Source: Hypsibius dujardini (lineage: Eukaryota > Tardigrada > Eutardigrada > Parachela > Hypsibiidae). From it: DNA of 30,650 nucleotides. The notes under the pieces are model-generated. The model was not told the origin of the DNA, did no database searches, and was given only the letters and a program-made list of their open reading frames with translations. The position numbers and the translations under genes were made by a program. Below, in pieces: positions 21,916 to 30,650 of the stretch (positions are counted from its first letter, which is position 1; each line of letters opens with the position of its first letter). Where the stretch lies: the NCBI GenBank assembly GCA_001579985.1, contig LRSR01009882.1, forward strand, positions 1 to 30,650. Direction: 5' to 3'.

Positions 21916-22799
21916 CTGCATCTTTTCGCACCAGCTACCGCGAAACTCCCTCCAGTCTCCTTTTATCCATCCCCAATCGAACTTCACACACAGGACGAAG
22001 CGATAAGAAGCCGAAGGCTTAAGAGCCATCCCTGGCTCCCCTAACGATGCCAGCAACACCCGACTTCTTTCACAATCCCTTTGCTGTCCTGCTAGCGAGA
22101 ACTTTTTTCACTCGGGAAATCCTCTTCCACAAAAATCATCCGACAGAGACGCCTCTCCACCCTGCGCCGGAAATCTACTGTGATCGCAGAAACTTAGGGA
22201 GCGCTCACTAATCAGGAAGCCAACATACTGAACCCCACACCGGGCCGCTGTGCGCAAAGTGTACTGCTAAGTAAGTCACCCCGGTGGTGGGGGGACGCGA
22301 TCGTCGACGATGATGATGAAGGGACAGAGCACGCGCTCTGGTGGTCCTGTTTGTAATGAGGCATGCCAAACTCCTTTTACATCCGCTCCTCTGCACATTC
22401 AATCGCCGGTTGGTCGTCCGCCGCCTCTGTTGCCGCGGCTGGCGTCTTCATCCAGGGTCCTCTCCTCGCGATCGTTGTCGATGTCTCAGCACTCCGATTG
22501 CCGGGGTATTCAGAGGGCCAGCTGCCAGCTTAAAGAGCCAACTAAAGGATCCCGTCCCCCTTCGCCGTGACGGCCATCATTAATGACATACACACAGACA
22601 CGCAGACACAAAACGTATACATGAGCGTTCGCAGCTGCATTAAGCCGCTCCTCGCGATAAAGCGCGACCGGAGGAGAGGAGGAATGGGCGCGCTCAACGT
22701 GATTCAATTACGGCTCATTCGACACGTCTCTTCCGGTGGCGGGCTCCATTCAGACGCGTTGTTGTTGAATTTGTCCTGGTCGGAGTAAGCAATAAGCAG

Positions 22800-22985
22800 T
22801 GAGCTGGATGCAGGCAGAGAGACAGGCAGAGAGACAAACAGACAGATAGATAGATAGGTAGGTAGACTGACGGACAGACAGACTTATAGACAGACAGGCA
22901 GCCAGGTAAGTAGATAGGCAGGCAGTGAGACAGACACGCTTACATACATATAGGCAGAGACAGACAGACAGACCAACTGACTGAC
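22800..22985. repeat. Degenerate CAGA/GATA array
   Basis: Units of CAGA, CAGG, GATA and TAGG in the GACA orientation. Confidence 0.9.
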
Positions 22986-23539
22986 AGACTATTTGGATTT
23001 GGATCCTGGGTTGCATTTGCGTCATTTCAGTGTTTTGTACGTGATCGATATAGCCATTTCGTTCATGGCGGAAATCTGTACGCCCCTCCGTCCGTCCATT
23101 TCTGACACAATGTAATGGGCAGTAAAATTCGGTTTTCTCGGACTTTTATGGCCTTGCGCGCGCGTCATTTCCCGAGCTTCTTCCTCTTCCGCACTGGGGG
23201 TCGCTGGAGTTCTCTCGCTTGCTTGCTCGCGCTCTCACTCGCAATCGTTTTTGCTGGAACCGGTCGCCCAGGCTAAGTGCATTATTCCATGAATGCATAA
23301 TGAAATGTTCCCATTTAGTCGTGTTTTAAATTTTCTCCCCAGTTTTATGAGCCAATTATGCGGCTCGCTTGTGCGGCGCGCTCCGTCTGTGTGTCTGTGG
23401 GTCCACTTTGCTGCCGCGAAGCTGATTTCTCTCTTGTCTTTCCAGCTTATTCCCTGAAAAGCTCGTCGGTGCGACGATCGATGAAGCCCAGGCCGCCGGC
23501 GAAAGAATGGAACGATCGTGCCGCGTTTTCAGTTGTTTG

Positions 23540-23593
23540 TGTATATCCCTGTCCGTCTTCCTGTCTGCCTGCATGTCTGTCTGTTTGTCTTCC

Positions 23594-23630
<37 letters not shown>

Positions 23631-23705
23631 TGCTGTCTGTCTGTCTTCCTGTCTTTCTATCTATCTATATATTTGTCTGTCTGTCGATCTGGCTGAATAT
23701 CTGTT
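23540..23705. repeat. TGTC array
   Basis: A relatively pure CTGTCTGTCTG run centred on 23595-23650 with TTCC and TATC interruptions. Confidence 0.93.
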
Positions 23706-24116
23706 TGCTCTTGTCTTTCCGCACTCGAATGCCTTGATGGTCCTCGCCCGTCCCTGCCCGTTCTCCATCGTCCCGTCTGTCTCAGTATTCTTTGGCCGGC
23801 CGGCCAAAAATCGGGCACGCAATTGTGGGGTGTGTTTGATTAGTAGCCCGCGTTTGTGTTTGTTAGTAGTGTCTTTACGAGCACACACCACCACGCATCA
23901 GATTGTAAGGCAGGCAGGCAGATTCGTCGCTTTGTGGGGTCCTAATTTAACATGGGTCCCGGGGCGGACCCGTAGTACCCTGGTGCCTGAATAATACTAT
24001 GAACGGGAGGGAGGCACACATGCCAGCTTTGCATTGATCGAGAAACAAGCTTCCTTCCCCCGTAGAGCCGCTCGCCCGCCTACTAATACGTAAGGTGTAC
24101 ATGTTACATATCAGAG

Positions 24117-24181
24117 AGATAGCGCTACTATTAGCTATCTCACTAGATAGCGCTACTAGTAGCTATCTCACTAGATAGCGC
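24117..24181. repeat. Tandem 28-bp palindromic repeat
   Basis: Two full copies of a 28-base unit (24117-24144 and 24145-24172) and a 9-base partial third copy. The unit begins AGATAGCGCTACTA and contains a near-perfect palindrome (GATAGCGCTACTAGTAGCTATC). It sits about 60 bases upstream of the CRE/TATA pair. Confidence 0.93.
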
Positions 24182-24238
24182 AGACACAAACACAAACCCC
24201 CACTACTGACCCTGTCAAACAAAAAGGGGCAATTCCAC

Positions 24239-24300
24239 TGACGTCACACGGAGGACGGAGCCTGTATAAGAGATAGTATCCCGTGTACTACCAGCACTTG
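24239..24300 (+). promoter_or_regulatory. Promoter-like CRE plus TATA box
   Basis: A full cAMP-response element, TGACGTCA, lies at 24239-24246 and a TATA box, TATAAG, at 24265-24270. The usual spacing puts a start site near 24295. The distance to the DGK exon and a good downstream splice pair (donor GTAAGG at 24732, acceptor CGTTGCAG ending at 25150) make this a candidate DGK promoter, with a first exon of about 24295-24731. It could instead drive only the small ORF at 24375. Confidence 0.5.
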
Positions 24301-24374
24301 TGTCGTGTGTGTGTGTCTCCCATCACCGGACGGGGTTATGGAGTTTGTGGTTTGTGCGCGACGCGATCGTATAT

Positions 24375-24581
24375 ATGACCCGTAGGCTAATATTTGCAGT
24401 TCTTCTTCTCCTTCTCCTTCCGCTCGTGTGCGCGGCTGCTTGTCTGTCTGCCTGTCTGTCTCAATCCCAACAACAGTCATCGTCCTGCAACACGCGGCGG
24501 TTGTCTGTGTTGGAACATCTGGATTTCCCATCATTCACCGTTAACGATATCTCCCGCGATCTCGCCGATCGTTCCTCGTAA
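24375..24581 (+). CDS. 68-codon ORF with signal peptide (small secreted peptide or DGK uORF)
   Basis: ATG lies about 80 bases downstream of the predicted start site. The peptide begins MTRRLIFAVLLLLLLPLVCA, a textbook signal peptide with a basic N-region, a long hydrophobic core and small residues before a likely cleavage at about residue 22. The mature part, about 45 residues, has three Cys, a Gln/Ser stretch and the polar tail SVLEHLDFPSFTVNDISRDL. Part of the Cys-rich segment overlaps a short TCTGTCTGCC run, so it may have grown from the repeat. The stop is TAA. If the first exon runs to 24731, this ORF is upstream of the DGK coding sequence on the same transcript. I do not recognise the peptide. 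It could also be chance. Confidence 0.42.
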   Translation: MTRRLIFAVLLLLLLPLVCAAACLSACLSQSQQQSSSCNTRRLSVLEHLDFPSFTVNDISRDLADRSS

Positions 24582-24817
24582 AAAAAACGCTCGCGAGTGC
24601 TCACTTTCTCTCGCGACCACTTCTCGCAGAGAGCGGTTTTTTCGGCGTGTCTCGCGTGTGATCCCTTTTCGATCATCTTTGTATTTGTGTGGGAGTCGAT
24701 AAATGTGTGGCCTGCATTGTGGGCACGTTTAGTAAGGGATTTATCGTAGGACAATCTCTCCTCACACTGTAAGGATCTTTCAGCGTTTTTTTGGAAGCTT
24801 GTCTGCCGTAAGGCTTA

Positions 24818-24960
24818 TACGTTCGCCTGTCTGTCTGTCTGTCTGCCTGCCTCTCTGTTCGACTGTCTCTCTGTATGTATATCTGTATTTCTGTCTGCTT
24901 GTTTGTCTGCTTCCATGTCTATCTGAGGTGCTTGTTGGCGGTCTGTCTGCCTGTTTTTGT
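24818..24960. repeat. TGTC array in probable DGK 5'UTR intron
   Basis: CTGTCTGTCTGCC units with substitutions, lying within the predicted intron 24732-25150. Confidence 0.88.
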
Positions 24961-25150
24961 CCCCTTTATTTGTCGACCTCTCTGTTAGTCGTCCGAACAG
25001 AAGGGTGGGGGGGGGTTCCAGGAGTGGATGTTCACGCTTACACTCTGAATCCGTAAAAAAACCCAATTTAACTCGTCAAATAAAAGAGTTGCCTCTCTCG
25101 TTATCACACGAAAACGTTAGCTACATTCTCTCTTGTCTGTATCGTTGCAG

Positions 25151-25389
25151 ATTGCCCATTCCTCGGGGTGCCTGCTTGAAGATGCAAAGTGAATTGGATT
25201 CTGCTCATTCACCTTCCTCTGCAATGTCTGCCTCCTTTGCATGGCTGCTGCTGGAGACGTTGGACCGATGATTGGCTGCTGGTGTCTGTTTTTCGGAGGA
25301 GTTGGTTGGCGGTTTTTTGAGGTGGTGATCGATGTGGAGCGGAGAGCAGCGGCTAGCCATCGACGCTGCTGCTGAGGAGAAAAACGGGG
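25151..25389 (+). other. Probable 5'UTR of DGK with upstream ORFs
   Basis: A strong pyrimidine tract and CGTTGCAG end at 25150, and the sequence runs from there without a clear splice site to the DGK ATG. It carries several upstream ATGs: a 29-codon ORF at 25182-25271, an ORF from 25268 to about 25376, and an ATG at 25332 whose frame overlaps the DGK start and stays open to 25934. An in-frame TAG at 25354-25356 rules out a longer DGK N terminus within this exon. This leader would be expected to dampen translation. Confidence 0.5.
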
Positions 25390-28300
25390 ATGACGACGAC
25401 CGTAATGATGATGAAAGGGAGAAAGTCCCTGACGACGGTCAGCAGCATGACGGTCACCGCATCGGCCGACTCCGGACTGGGCTCCTTCCGCTGGCAGAAA
25501 CTCTCGCCCGCCGAGTTCCAGCAGCTCCAGGACTATCAGTCAGGTTGGTGTTTGTTTGTCTTCCTGCCGGAAGCACGAACTGGGAAGGTCCTACCAGACC
25601 TTCAATCGATTTGTCTGCTTTTGAACGTTCAGTCTGTTTCTGCCTATTTTTGTCTACGTTTGTACGGAGACCTGCCCTGTTTCTAGCTGTCTGTCTCAAT
25701 GTCTGTTTGTCTTCCTGTTTTTCTAATTTACTATCTTTCTGTTCGTTTATCCATTTGTCTAGATGTCTCTATGTCGGTCTGCCAGTCTGCCTGTCTGTCT
25801 GCCTGTCTGGCTGTCTGTCTATGTCTATGTATCTGCTTGTCTGCTTGCCTTCCTGTGTGTTCGTTTGTCTAACTATCCGGCTCTCTTGGTCTCCCTTTAC
25901 CTGCATGCCCTTTGTCCGTTCTAGCTTTCTGTGATATATTCTCTTCCTATAGACTCACCAAAAAAGCTCAAAGACGTCCTGGAGGAGTTTAATGAGAACG
26001 GAATACTGGCAAAGTATAAGAGCGACGATGAAGTAAGTTGGTTCGGTCAGCGCCTTTCTCTCCCCCATCAACCTACACCTTCTTCCCGCAGCATGAAGCA
26101 GCTCCCTCACTCGCGTGTTTCTTTCCTCGTCCGTCTGTCCGTCCGTTTTCACATTTCTGCTTTTCACACTCCACCAAGTACGCTATCGCATTTCCTCTTC
26201 CACTCTCGAGGAAAAAGATCCTCCTTCCCGTCCCTTTTTTTTGCTCCTGCTGCTGTGTGCTCTATCCTTTCTTACGTTGAGCGCATCTCTCCTCTCTCCA
26301 TTTAATTCAGTTTGCCATTTGTTTGTTTGCGCGCTTTGTGTGTCTTTGTGTTTGTTCGTGCATATCTGTCTGCCTGCCTGGCTGCCTGGGTTTGTGTGTG
26401 TGTATATACACAATCTGCATGCTGTACTGGACACGCTGAATGAGAAGGGCTGCGTTGTATAGCTGTGATATATATTGCTAATCCACGTTTTCTTGCATCT
26501 CTCTCTATCTCTCTTTGGGATTGGTTTTTTGTTGTTGTTGGTCGTCCTCGTCTGCCATGTCTGTTTCCCTTGTGTCTGCAGTGCAGCCTGAGTGAATCCG
26601 AGTATGACGATCCGTCGCCCGGCGTCGTCGTCGTCGAAGGCGGCGGCGGCGGCGAGGAAGGCACTACTACCAGCTTGATAAAAGATGATAGAGATACTGG
26701 CGGTATTGGGTACGAGGGTCCCTCTCCTGAAGAGGAGCCAGAGGGGGAAGACGAACGCGATGGCGCGGTACGGCGACCACCTTCAACACAGGCATCGGCG
26801 GCGGCCCATACGACCGCTGACCTACTCAATAACACCGTATGTGGCTTCGTTCCCCGGTATACGTGGTCTCTCTTTTCACCCTTTTTCCATTTCACTAACT
26901 GATGAAGAAGACTTTTTGCTTCGGTGCTTGGGGTTGAAACGGATTGGGTTTCTATGTGGTTGTGGAATTTGCTTGAGCGCATGCGGCTTTTGTGAATGTG
27001 TCTGCAAATTTGTCGGGAATCCTTTCTATCATTTTAGTTTGAAAAGTATTATGGCAGGCGGGTAGGCTGGTATCCTGGTATCCTGGTAGGCAGACCTACC
27101 GACGATCCGACAGACACAGACAGACAGACCGGATTTGTCAGACAACTTCAAGGATTCAAGTAGAGAGACCGATATATAAATTTTGATTGACCAATAATCA
27201 GTCTGACTGATGGCCATTACTTTAAATCGACTGTGGCAACTTCATTGGTTTAAGCTTAAGAGCAGGTTATCATTCCTAGAAGATTGATTTCGACCAAAAC
27301 GGGCCCCGGAAGCGGACCGGTCTTCCGGCAGGGAGCGAGACAGACATAGCCCTCCTTCACGAACTTGACGGGGCCTTTTGATGAATGTTTTTTTCCGTTC
27401 TTTTATATTTTGCCCTTTTCCCCCATTTCAGACAATCGATTACGAGGGATTTCAGCTGTTCATGAACACGTACCTCGACGTGGAAGTTCCGGAAGAGCTG
27501 AATCGGCATTTGTTCCTGTCGTTTGTCAAGCGGCCCATCCCGTTCAATTCCAGCCATCCCGGCTCCAGCAGCTTCCCTTTTTCTAAACCAAAGTCTTTAT
27601 CTATTACCGGTACGTGCCGTTTTTGTAAGAAGACTGGGCTGTCTCTGAGATGTGCCATGCCGCTTCGTGAGGTCTGGTGAGCCGGAGCTCATTCAGGCTG
27701 GGCTTTCAGACACAGGAAATACAAGTCAACTACAAGTCAGCCAGATAGGAATGCAGACAGGCAGATCGACGTCTAGGTAGACAACAAAGCTGACAGGCAT
27801 ACAAGCGGACGAACGGACAGACAAACGGGCAGGCAGGCAGGCAGACAGGCAGGTATACAGGTACACAGACCAACAAACAACAGGTGCGCGTAAGTCGTCA
27901 CTCAGGTGGCCGATAGACTTACAATACAGACAGGCAATCAGTGTCTGCAATATCTGCCTGTGTCTGAGATCAACTTCTCTCTTGCAGGTGAGAACAAACT
28001 CAAGGATGGTACGTCATCCGCCGGCACCGGTACCGGCTACCAGCGGTCCTCCCAGAGCTCAATCAACCTCAACCCCCACGATCTCGCCCATTGTCAGGCC
28101 TCTTATGAGCAGCACCAACACACCGCCACCTCAACCACCGGCAGCACCGGCAGTGGCAGTGACGGTCGCTGGCACGCTCTGGCCGACAAAGTACACGGTC
28201 TGGCCGAGCGCATCCAAAGCGGCTTCCACCGAGGCTCACTTGCCTCAACGGAGGGATCCCGGACGCGCGGCAACAGTGTCGGGTCGGGTTCCCACCCGTC

Positions 28301-29650
28301 CGTCACCATCACCCAGGCCGACAGTACGGAGATGAACGGGGCAGTGTGGGAACAGCAACAGCGGCACTCTCCCACTTGCCAGAGTCCCACGCAGCAGCTC
28401 CATCCACTGGCGCAGAAGAATATCGGCGCCAGTACCACCGCTCGGCAAGGAAGTGAGTGTATACGTCCCTCACTGTTTGTATTATCCGTCTGTTTGTCTG
28501 TCTGTTTGTCTGTTGGTCTGTCTCGGGCTGTCTGTCTTGTCTGTTTTCTTTTGTCTTTGTCTGTCTGCCTGCCTGCCTGTCTTGTTTTGTCTGTCTGTCT
28601 GTCGATCTGTCTGCCTATAACAATGTTTTTTTCGATGTACATGGCGATCTGTTGGTCTTGTTTGCCTATCTCTCTACGTGTATCTTTTGACTGACTATTT
28701 GACTACAGACAGACTATGCTTTTGGTTGTTTTTTGTCTGTGTGCCAGATTGCTGCCTATTTCATGTCTGACCTCGCGTCTGCCCCCTTACAGGCCTGGAT
28801 TTTGACCGACTAGATCACCCACGGATGACAGTCCGAGCCTCCATCACCGGGCTCCTCTTCAAGAACCACTCCCAAGGCAGCCGTCTTTCCATTTCGAGTT
28901 TTGCTCAAGCCATTGACATCACCACCGTTAGAGTATGCGTTTTCTGCACTCTTTCCCGTTTCTCGACATGCATTCAAATGTTAATGTGTATCCGAATCAC
29001 GAATAGGTTTCCTTAAAAGATATCGTCTGCTACCTGTCTCTGCTGGAGGGCGGACGACCGGAGGACAAGCTGGAGTTTATGTTCCGCCTTTACGACAGCG
29101 ACGGCAATGGAGTCCTAGATGCTCACGAGATGGAGTCCATCGTCAACCAAATGATGACCGTCGCGGAGTACCTCGGTTGGGATGTCACGGAACTCCGGCC
29201 GGTTAGCTAATAAAATGACTACCTTTACTTGCAGTTTGTATATAGCTGTCACATGTAAATTAAGCTCCAAGTGTTGCAGTTTTATGTCTGATCGATGGTG
29301 ATTCAAAATTGACTAGTTTACTGCAGTTATATGGTATAATGTTTTGAATTGTACGTTTTAGATTTTATTTTATTCTTGGGCAGTTAAATCATAGACGATT
29401 TTGATTAATACAGATCTATATTTTAAAGTATTTACAATAGACTTAAATTGAGGGGAATTTTAGTTTGGGATTAGCTAGGGATATGTTTGTGGTTATGGTA
29501 TTCAACGACCGTTTCTCCTGCGTTTTATAGATCTTGAAGGAAATGATGGTGGAGATCGATTACGACGGCGACGGGAGTGTCTCGTTGGATGAGTGGAAAC
29601 GCGGAGGTCTCACAACCATTCCCCTGCTCGTGCTACTCGGCCTTGATGCG
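25390..29650 (+). CDS. DGKB: Type I diacylglycerol kinase, beta/gamma-like (N-terminal part; gene continues)
   Basis: Eight coding exons join in frame: 25390-25543, 25953-26032, 26582-26836, 27432-27609, 27988-28452, 28793-28932, 29007-29201 and 29531-29650 (donor GTAAGT follows). They encode 529 residues. The enzyme phosphorylates diacylglycerol to phosphatidic acid at membranes. Type I members start with a recoverin-homology region and two calcium-binding EF hands, then two C1 domains and the catalytic domain; the last two are not in the window. Seen here: [14 protein letters not shown], then [20 protein letters not shown] and [15 protein letters not shown] (recoverin homology), [18 protein letters not shown] loop 1 [12 protein letters not shown] (29094-29129), EF loop 2 [12 protein letters not shown] (29558-29593) and [11 protein letters not shown]. 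These resemble DGKB most. Human DGKB finishes its EF hands near residue 230; the extra length is an 85-residue acidic/Gly exon (26582-26836) and a 155-residue Ser/Thr/His-rich exon (27988-28452). A start at 25447 is an alternative. Confidence 0.96.
25675..25880. repeat. TGTC array in DGK intron 1
   Basis: CTGTCTGCCTGTCTG units fill much of intron 25544-25952 in the TGTC orientation. Confidence 0.92.
27735..27890. repeat. CAGACAGG array in DGK intron 4
   Basis: GGCAGGCAGGCAGACAGG-type units in the GACA orientation within intron 27610-27987, opposite to most other DGK intron arrays. A shorter block of the same kind lies at 27090-27135. Confidence 0.9.
28480..28780. repeat. TGTC array in DGK intron 5
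   Basis: TCTGTCTGTCTG and TGCCTGCCTG units with substitutions in intron 28453-28792. Confidence 0.92.
29202..29530 (+). other. DGK intron 7 between the EF-hand exons
   Basis: A 329-base, AT-rich intron with no repeat array and no extra exon. Its donor is weak (CCG/GTTAGC), but the frame and family alignment (ELRP/ILKEMM) fix it. Confidence 0.85.
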
Positions 29651-29737
29651 GTAAGTTGTAGGTCTCACAATCGGTCAACAGCAGTGTATTGTAATGGCTC
29701 GCGGCTAAGCACCTTCAACAGTCAAATGTGCAACAGC

Positions 29738-29975
29738 TTGTTTGTCTGTCTATCTATCTGTCTGTCTGTCTGCCTGTCTGCATGCCTGCCTCTCTCTCTG
29801 TTCGTCTGTCTGTCTGTCTACCTATCTGTTTGTCTGACTATCTATCTGTCTGTCTGTCTGTCCGTCTGCCTGTCTATCTGTCTCTGTGTCACTCGTCTGT
29901 CTGTACTGTCTGCCTGTCGATTGTCTCGACTATCTGCCATACCTGTCTATCTGTCCGTCTATCTCGTTTATTTGT
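29738..29975. repeat. TGTC array in DGK intron 8
   Basis: CTGTCTGTCTGCC and TATCTGTC units in the TGTC orientation. Confidence 0.93.
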
Positions 29976-29996
29976 CCTCCCCCTCACTAAGTCTAT

Positions 29997-30185
29997 GGTC
30001 TTTGTACCTCGCTGCCGTGTCGATTGCATAAGCGTGCTTCTGTGCGCGCAATATTTATTGCGCTGTCTGTCTTATCGTCGTTTTTTGGCCCCCGCCCCCA
30101 CACTACCTCCAAGGTCTTTGTACCTCGCTTCCGTTTCCCTGATTGCATAAGCGTGCTTGTGTGCGCGCGATATTTATTGCGCTGT
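29997..30185. repeat. Direct duplication, period about 117 bp
   Basis: GGTCTTTGTACCTCGCT starts at 29997 and again at 30113. Both copies continue through GATTGCATAAGCGTGCTT and ATATTTATTGCGCTGT (to 30066 and 30185), with a few substitutions and small gaps. Confidence 0.92.
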
Positions 30186-30650
30186 TTGAACGACTCATCC
30201 CTCCCAATGCCGGGTCGTCGTATGAAATGAGTGAGCAGAGCGCACCTTTCATTTCCCGCACTGAATCACCCACAGTTATTACTCTACACAAACTGACGTG
30301 CTTAAATCACCGACCAATCTCTCAATTCGTCGAAATGAGAGATACGTTGAGGAATCGTTCCTTCTCTATCTCCTTTCTACATACACTCTGAGCATCCGCC
30401 GCCGGGTCCCCTCGCCCGAGAGATAGAAATTCTACCAGTTTAGGCCCTCAGGTCACTATGCGAATTCTTATCGAATTCATATACTTACTTTGACGACACT
30501 GATGATGACACGCTGCTATCAGGAAGCACATATACGTGGGTGCTGGTGATAAACTTTTCTGTTTGGACATGAAAATCCCACCTCTGTAGCTATGCAAGGC
30601 TTTACGGTATCCAACCAACAGGCCTATCTACCACAAATCGCACCCCCTGT

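Larger units (their letters stand above)
12300..24230. other. Long region without convincing genes
   Basis: The sequence is relatively rich in CpG, TG/CA, TC/GA and CATC/GATG simple repeats (for example 12643-12660, 15595-15613 and 17397-17412). G homopolymers occur at 17081-17090, 21160-21170 and 21532-21541. ORFs here have low-complexity Ser/Arg/His/Cys compositions from the repeats. TATATATTC at 16785-16793 and CGTCACGTCACG near 12330 resemble promoter motifs but have no gene attached. It may be intergenic, or a long 5' intron of the downstream DGK gene. Confidence 0.55.
29651..30650 (+). other. DGK intron 8, running off the window
   Basis: No C1-domain exon, with its HxxxC..C zinc pattern, is visible in the last kilobase. 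The interval holds a TGTC array at 29738-29975 and a direct duplication at 29997-30185. Confidence 0.75.

Noticed and set aside
25332-25934. 200-codon ORF as the real DGK start
   Set aside because: Its frame does not encode the recoverin-homology peptide. The DGK frame is the one from 25390, which joins the next exon in phase.
28103-28642. 179-codon minus-strand ORF
   Set aside because: Shadow of DGK exon 27988-28452 plus the neighbouring TGTC array.
1-30650. Bacterial-type systems (operons, CRISPR arrays, phage or toxin modules)
   Set aside because: Spliced animal genes throughout. The short regular repeats are simple-sequence arrays without spacer-repeat structure.

Overview
The window looks like nuclear DNA from an invertebrate animal. 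Genes are split by GT-AG introns of about 75 to 1200 bases, exons carry homopolymer and low-complexity insertions, and long stretches of TG/TC-rich simple sequence separate the genes. I cannot place the organism more precisely from sequence alone. There is no sign of bacterial operons, CRISPR or phage. The called strong exon junctions keep the reading frame.

Layout. (1) 411-891: a nested palindromic MITE lying just 3' of the first gene. (2) 914-4319, minus strand: a bZIP transcription factor, CREBZF/Zhangfei-like, in three exons. Its second intron is almost entirely one terminal-inverted-repeat element that contains a 740-bp foldback. (3) 4320-6787: divergent intergenic region with a CAGACA hexamer array and an unassigned ORF pair. 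(4) 6976-9343, plus strand: CRPPA (ISPD), the ribitol-5-phosphate cytidylyltransferase, in four coding exons with a likely 5'UTR intron. (5) 10575-11138, plus: a possible signal-peptide-bearing ORF, followed by diverged repeats near 200 bp. (6) 12.3-24.2 kb: no convincing gene; simple repeats, TGTC/GACA arrays and one 250-bp foldback. (7) 24239-24300: a promoter-like CRE plus TATA pair, then a 68-codon ORF with a strong signal peptide, then probable 5'UTR. (8) 25390-29650 and beyond the window, plus: the N-terminal half of a type I diacylglycerol kinase (DGK beta/gamma-like), with recoverin-homology region and two EF hands. Its C1 and catalytic domains must lie to the right of the window.

How the parts relate. 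The three recognised genes act in different processes: transcription control, the CDP-ribitol supply for dystroglycan glycosylation, and calcium-regulated lipid signalling. CRPPA followed by a type I DGK on the same strand has the same order and relative orientation as CRPPA and DGKB on human 7p21, so the pair may be ancient microsynteny. The most unusual items are the intron that is essentially a transposon, the signal-peptide ORF sitting in the probable DGK leader, and the low-complexity insertion in the CTP-binding loop of CRPPA.
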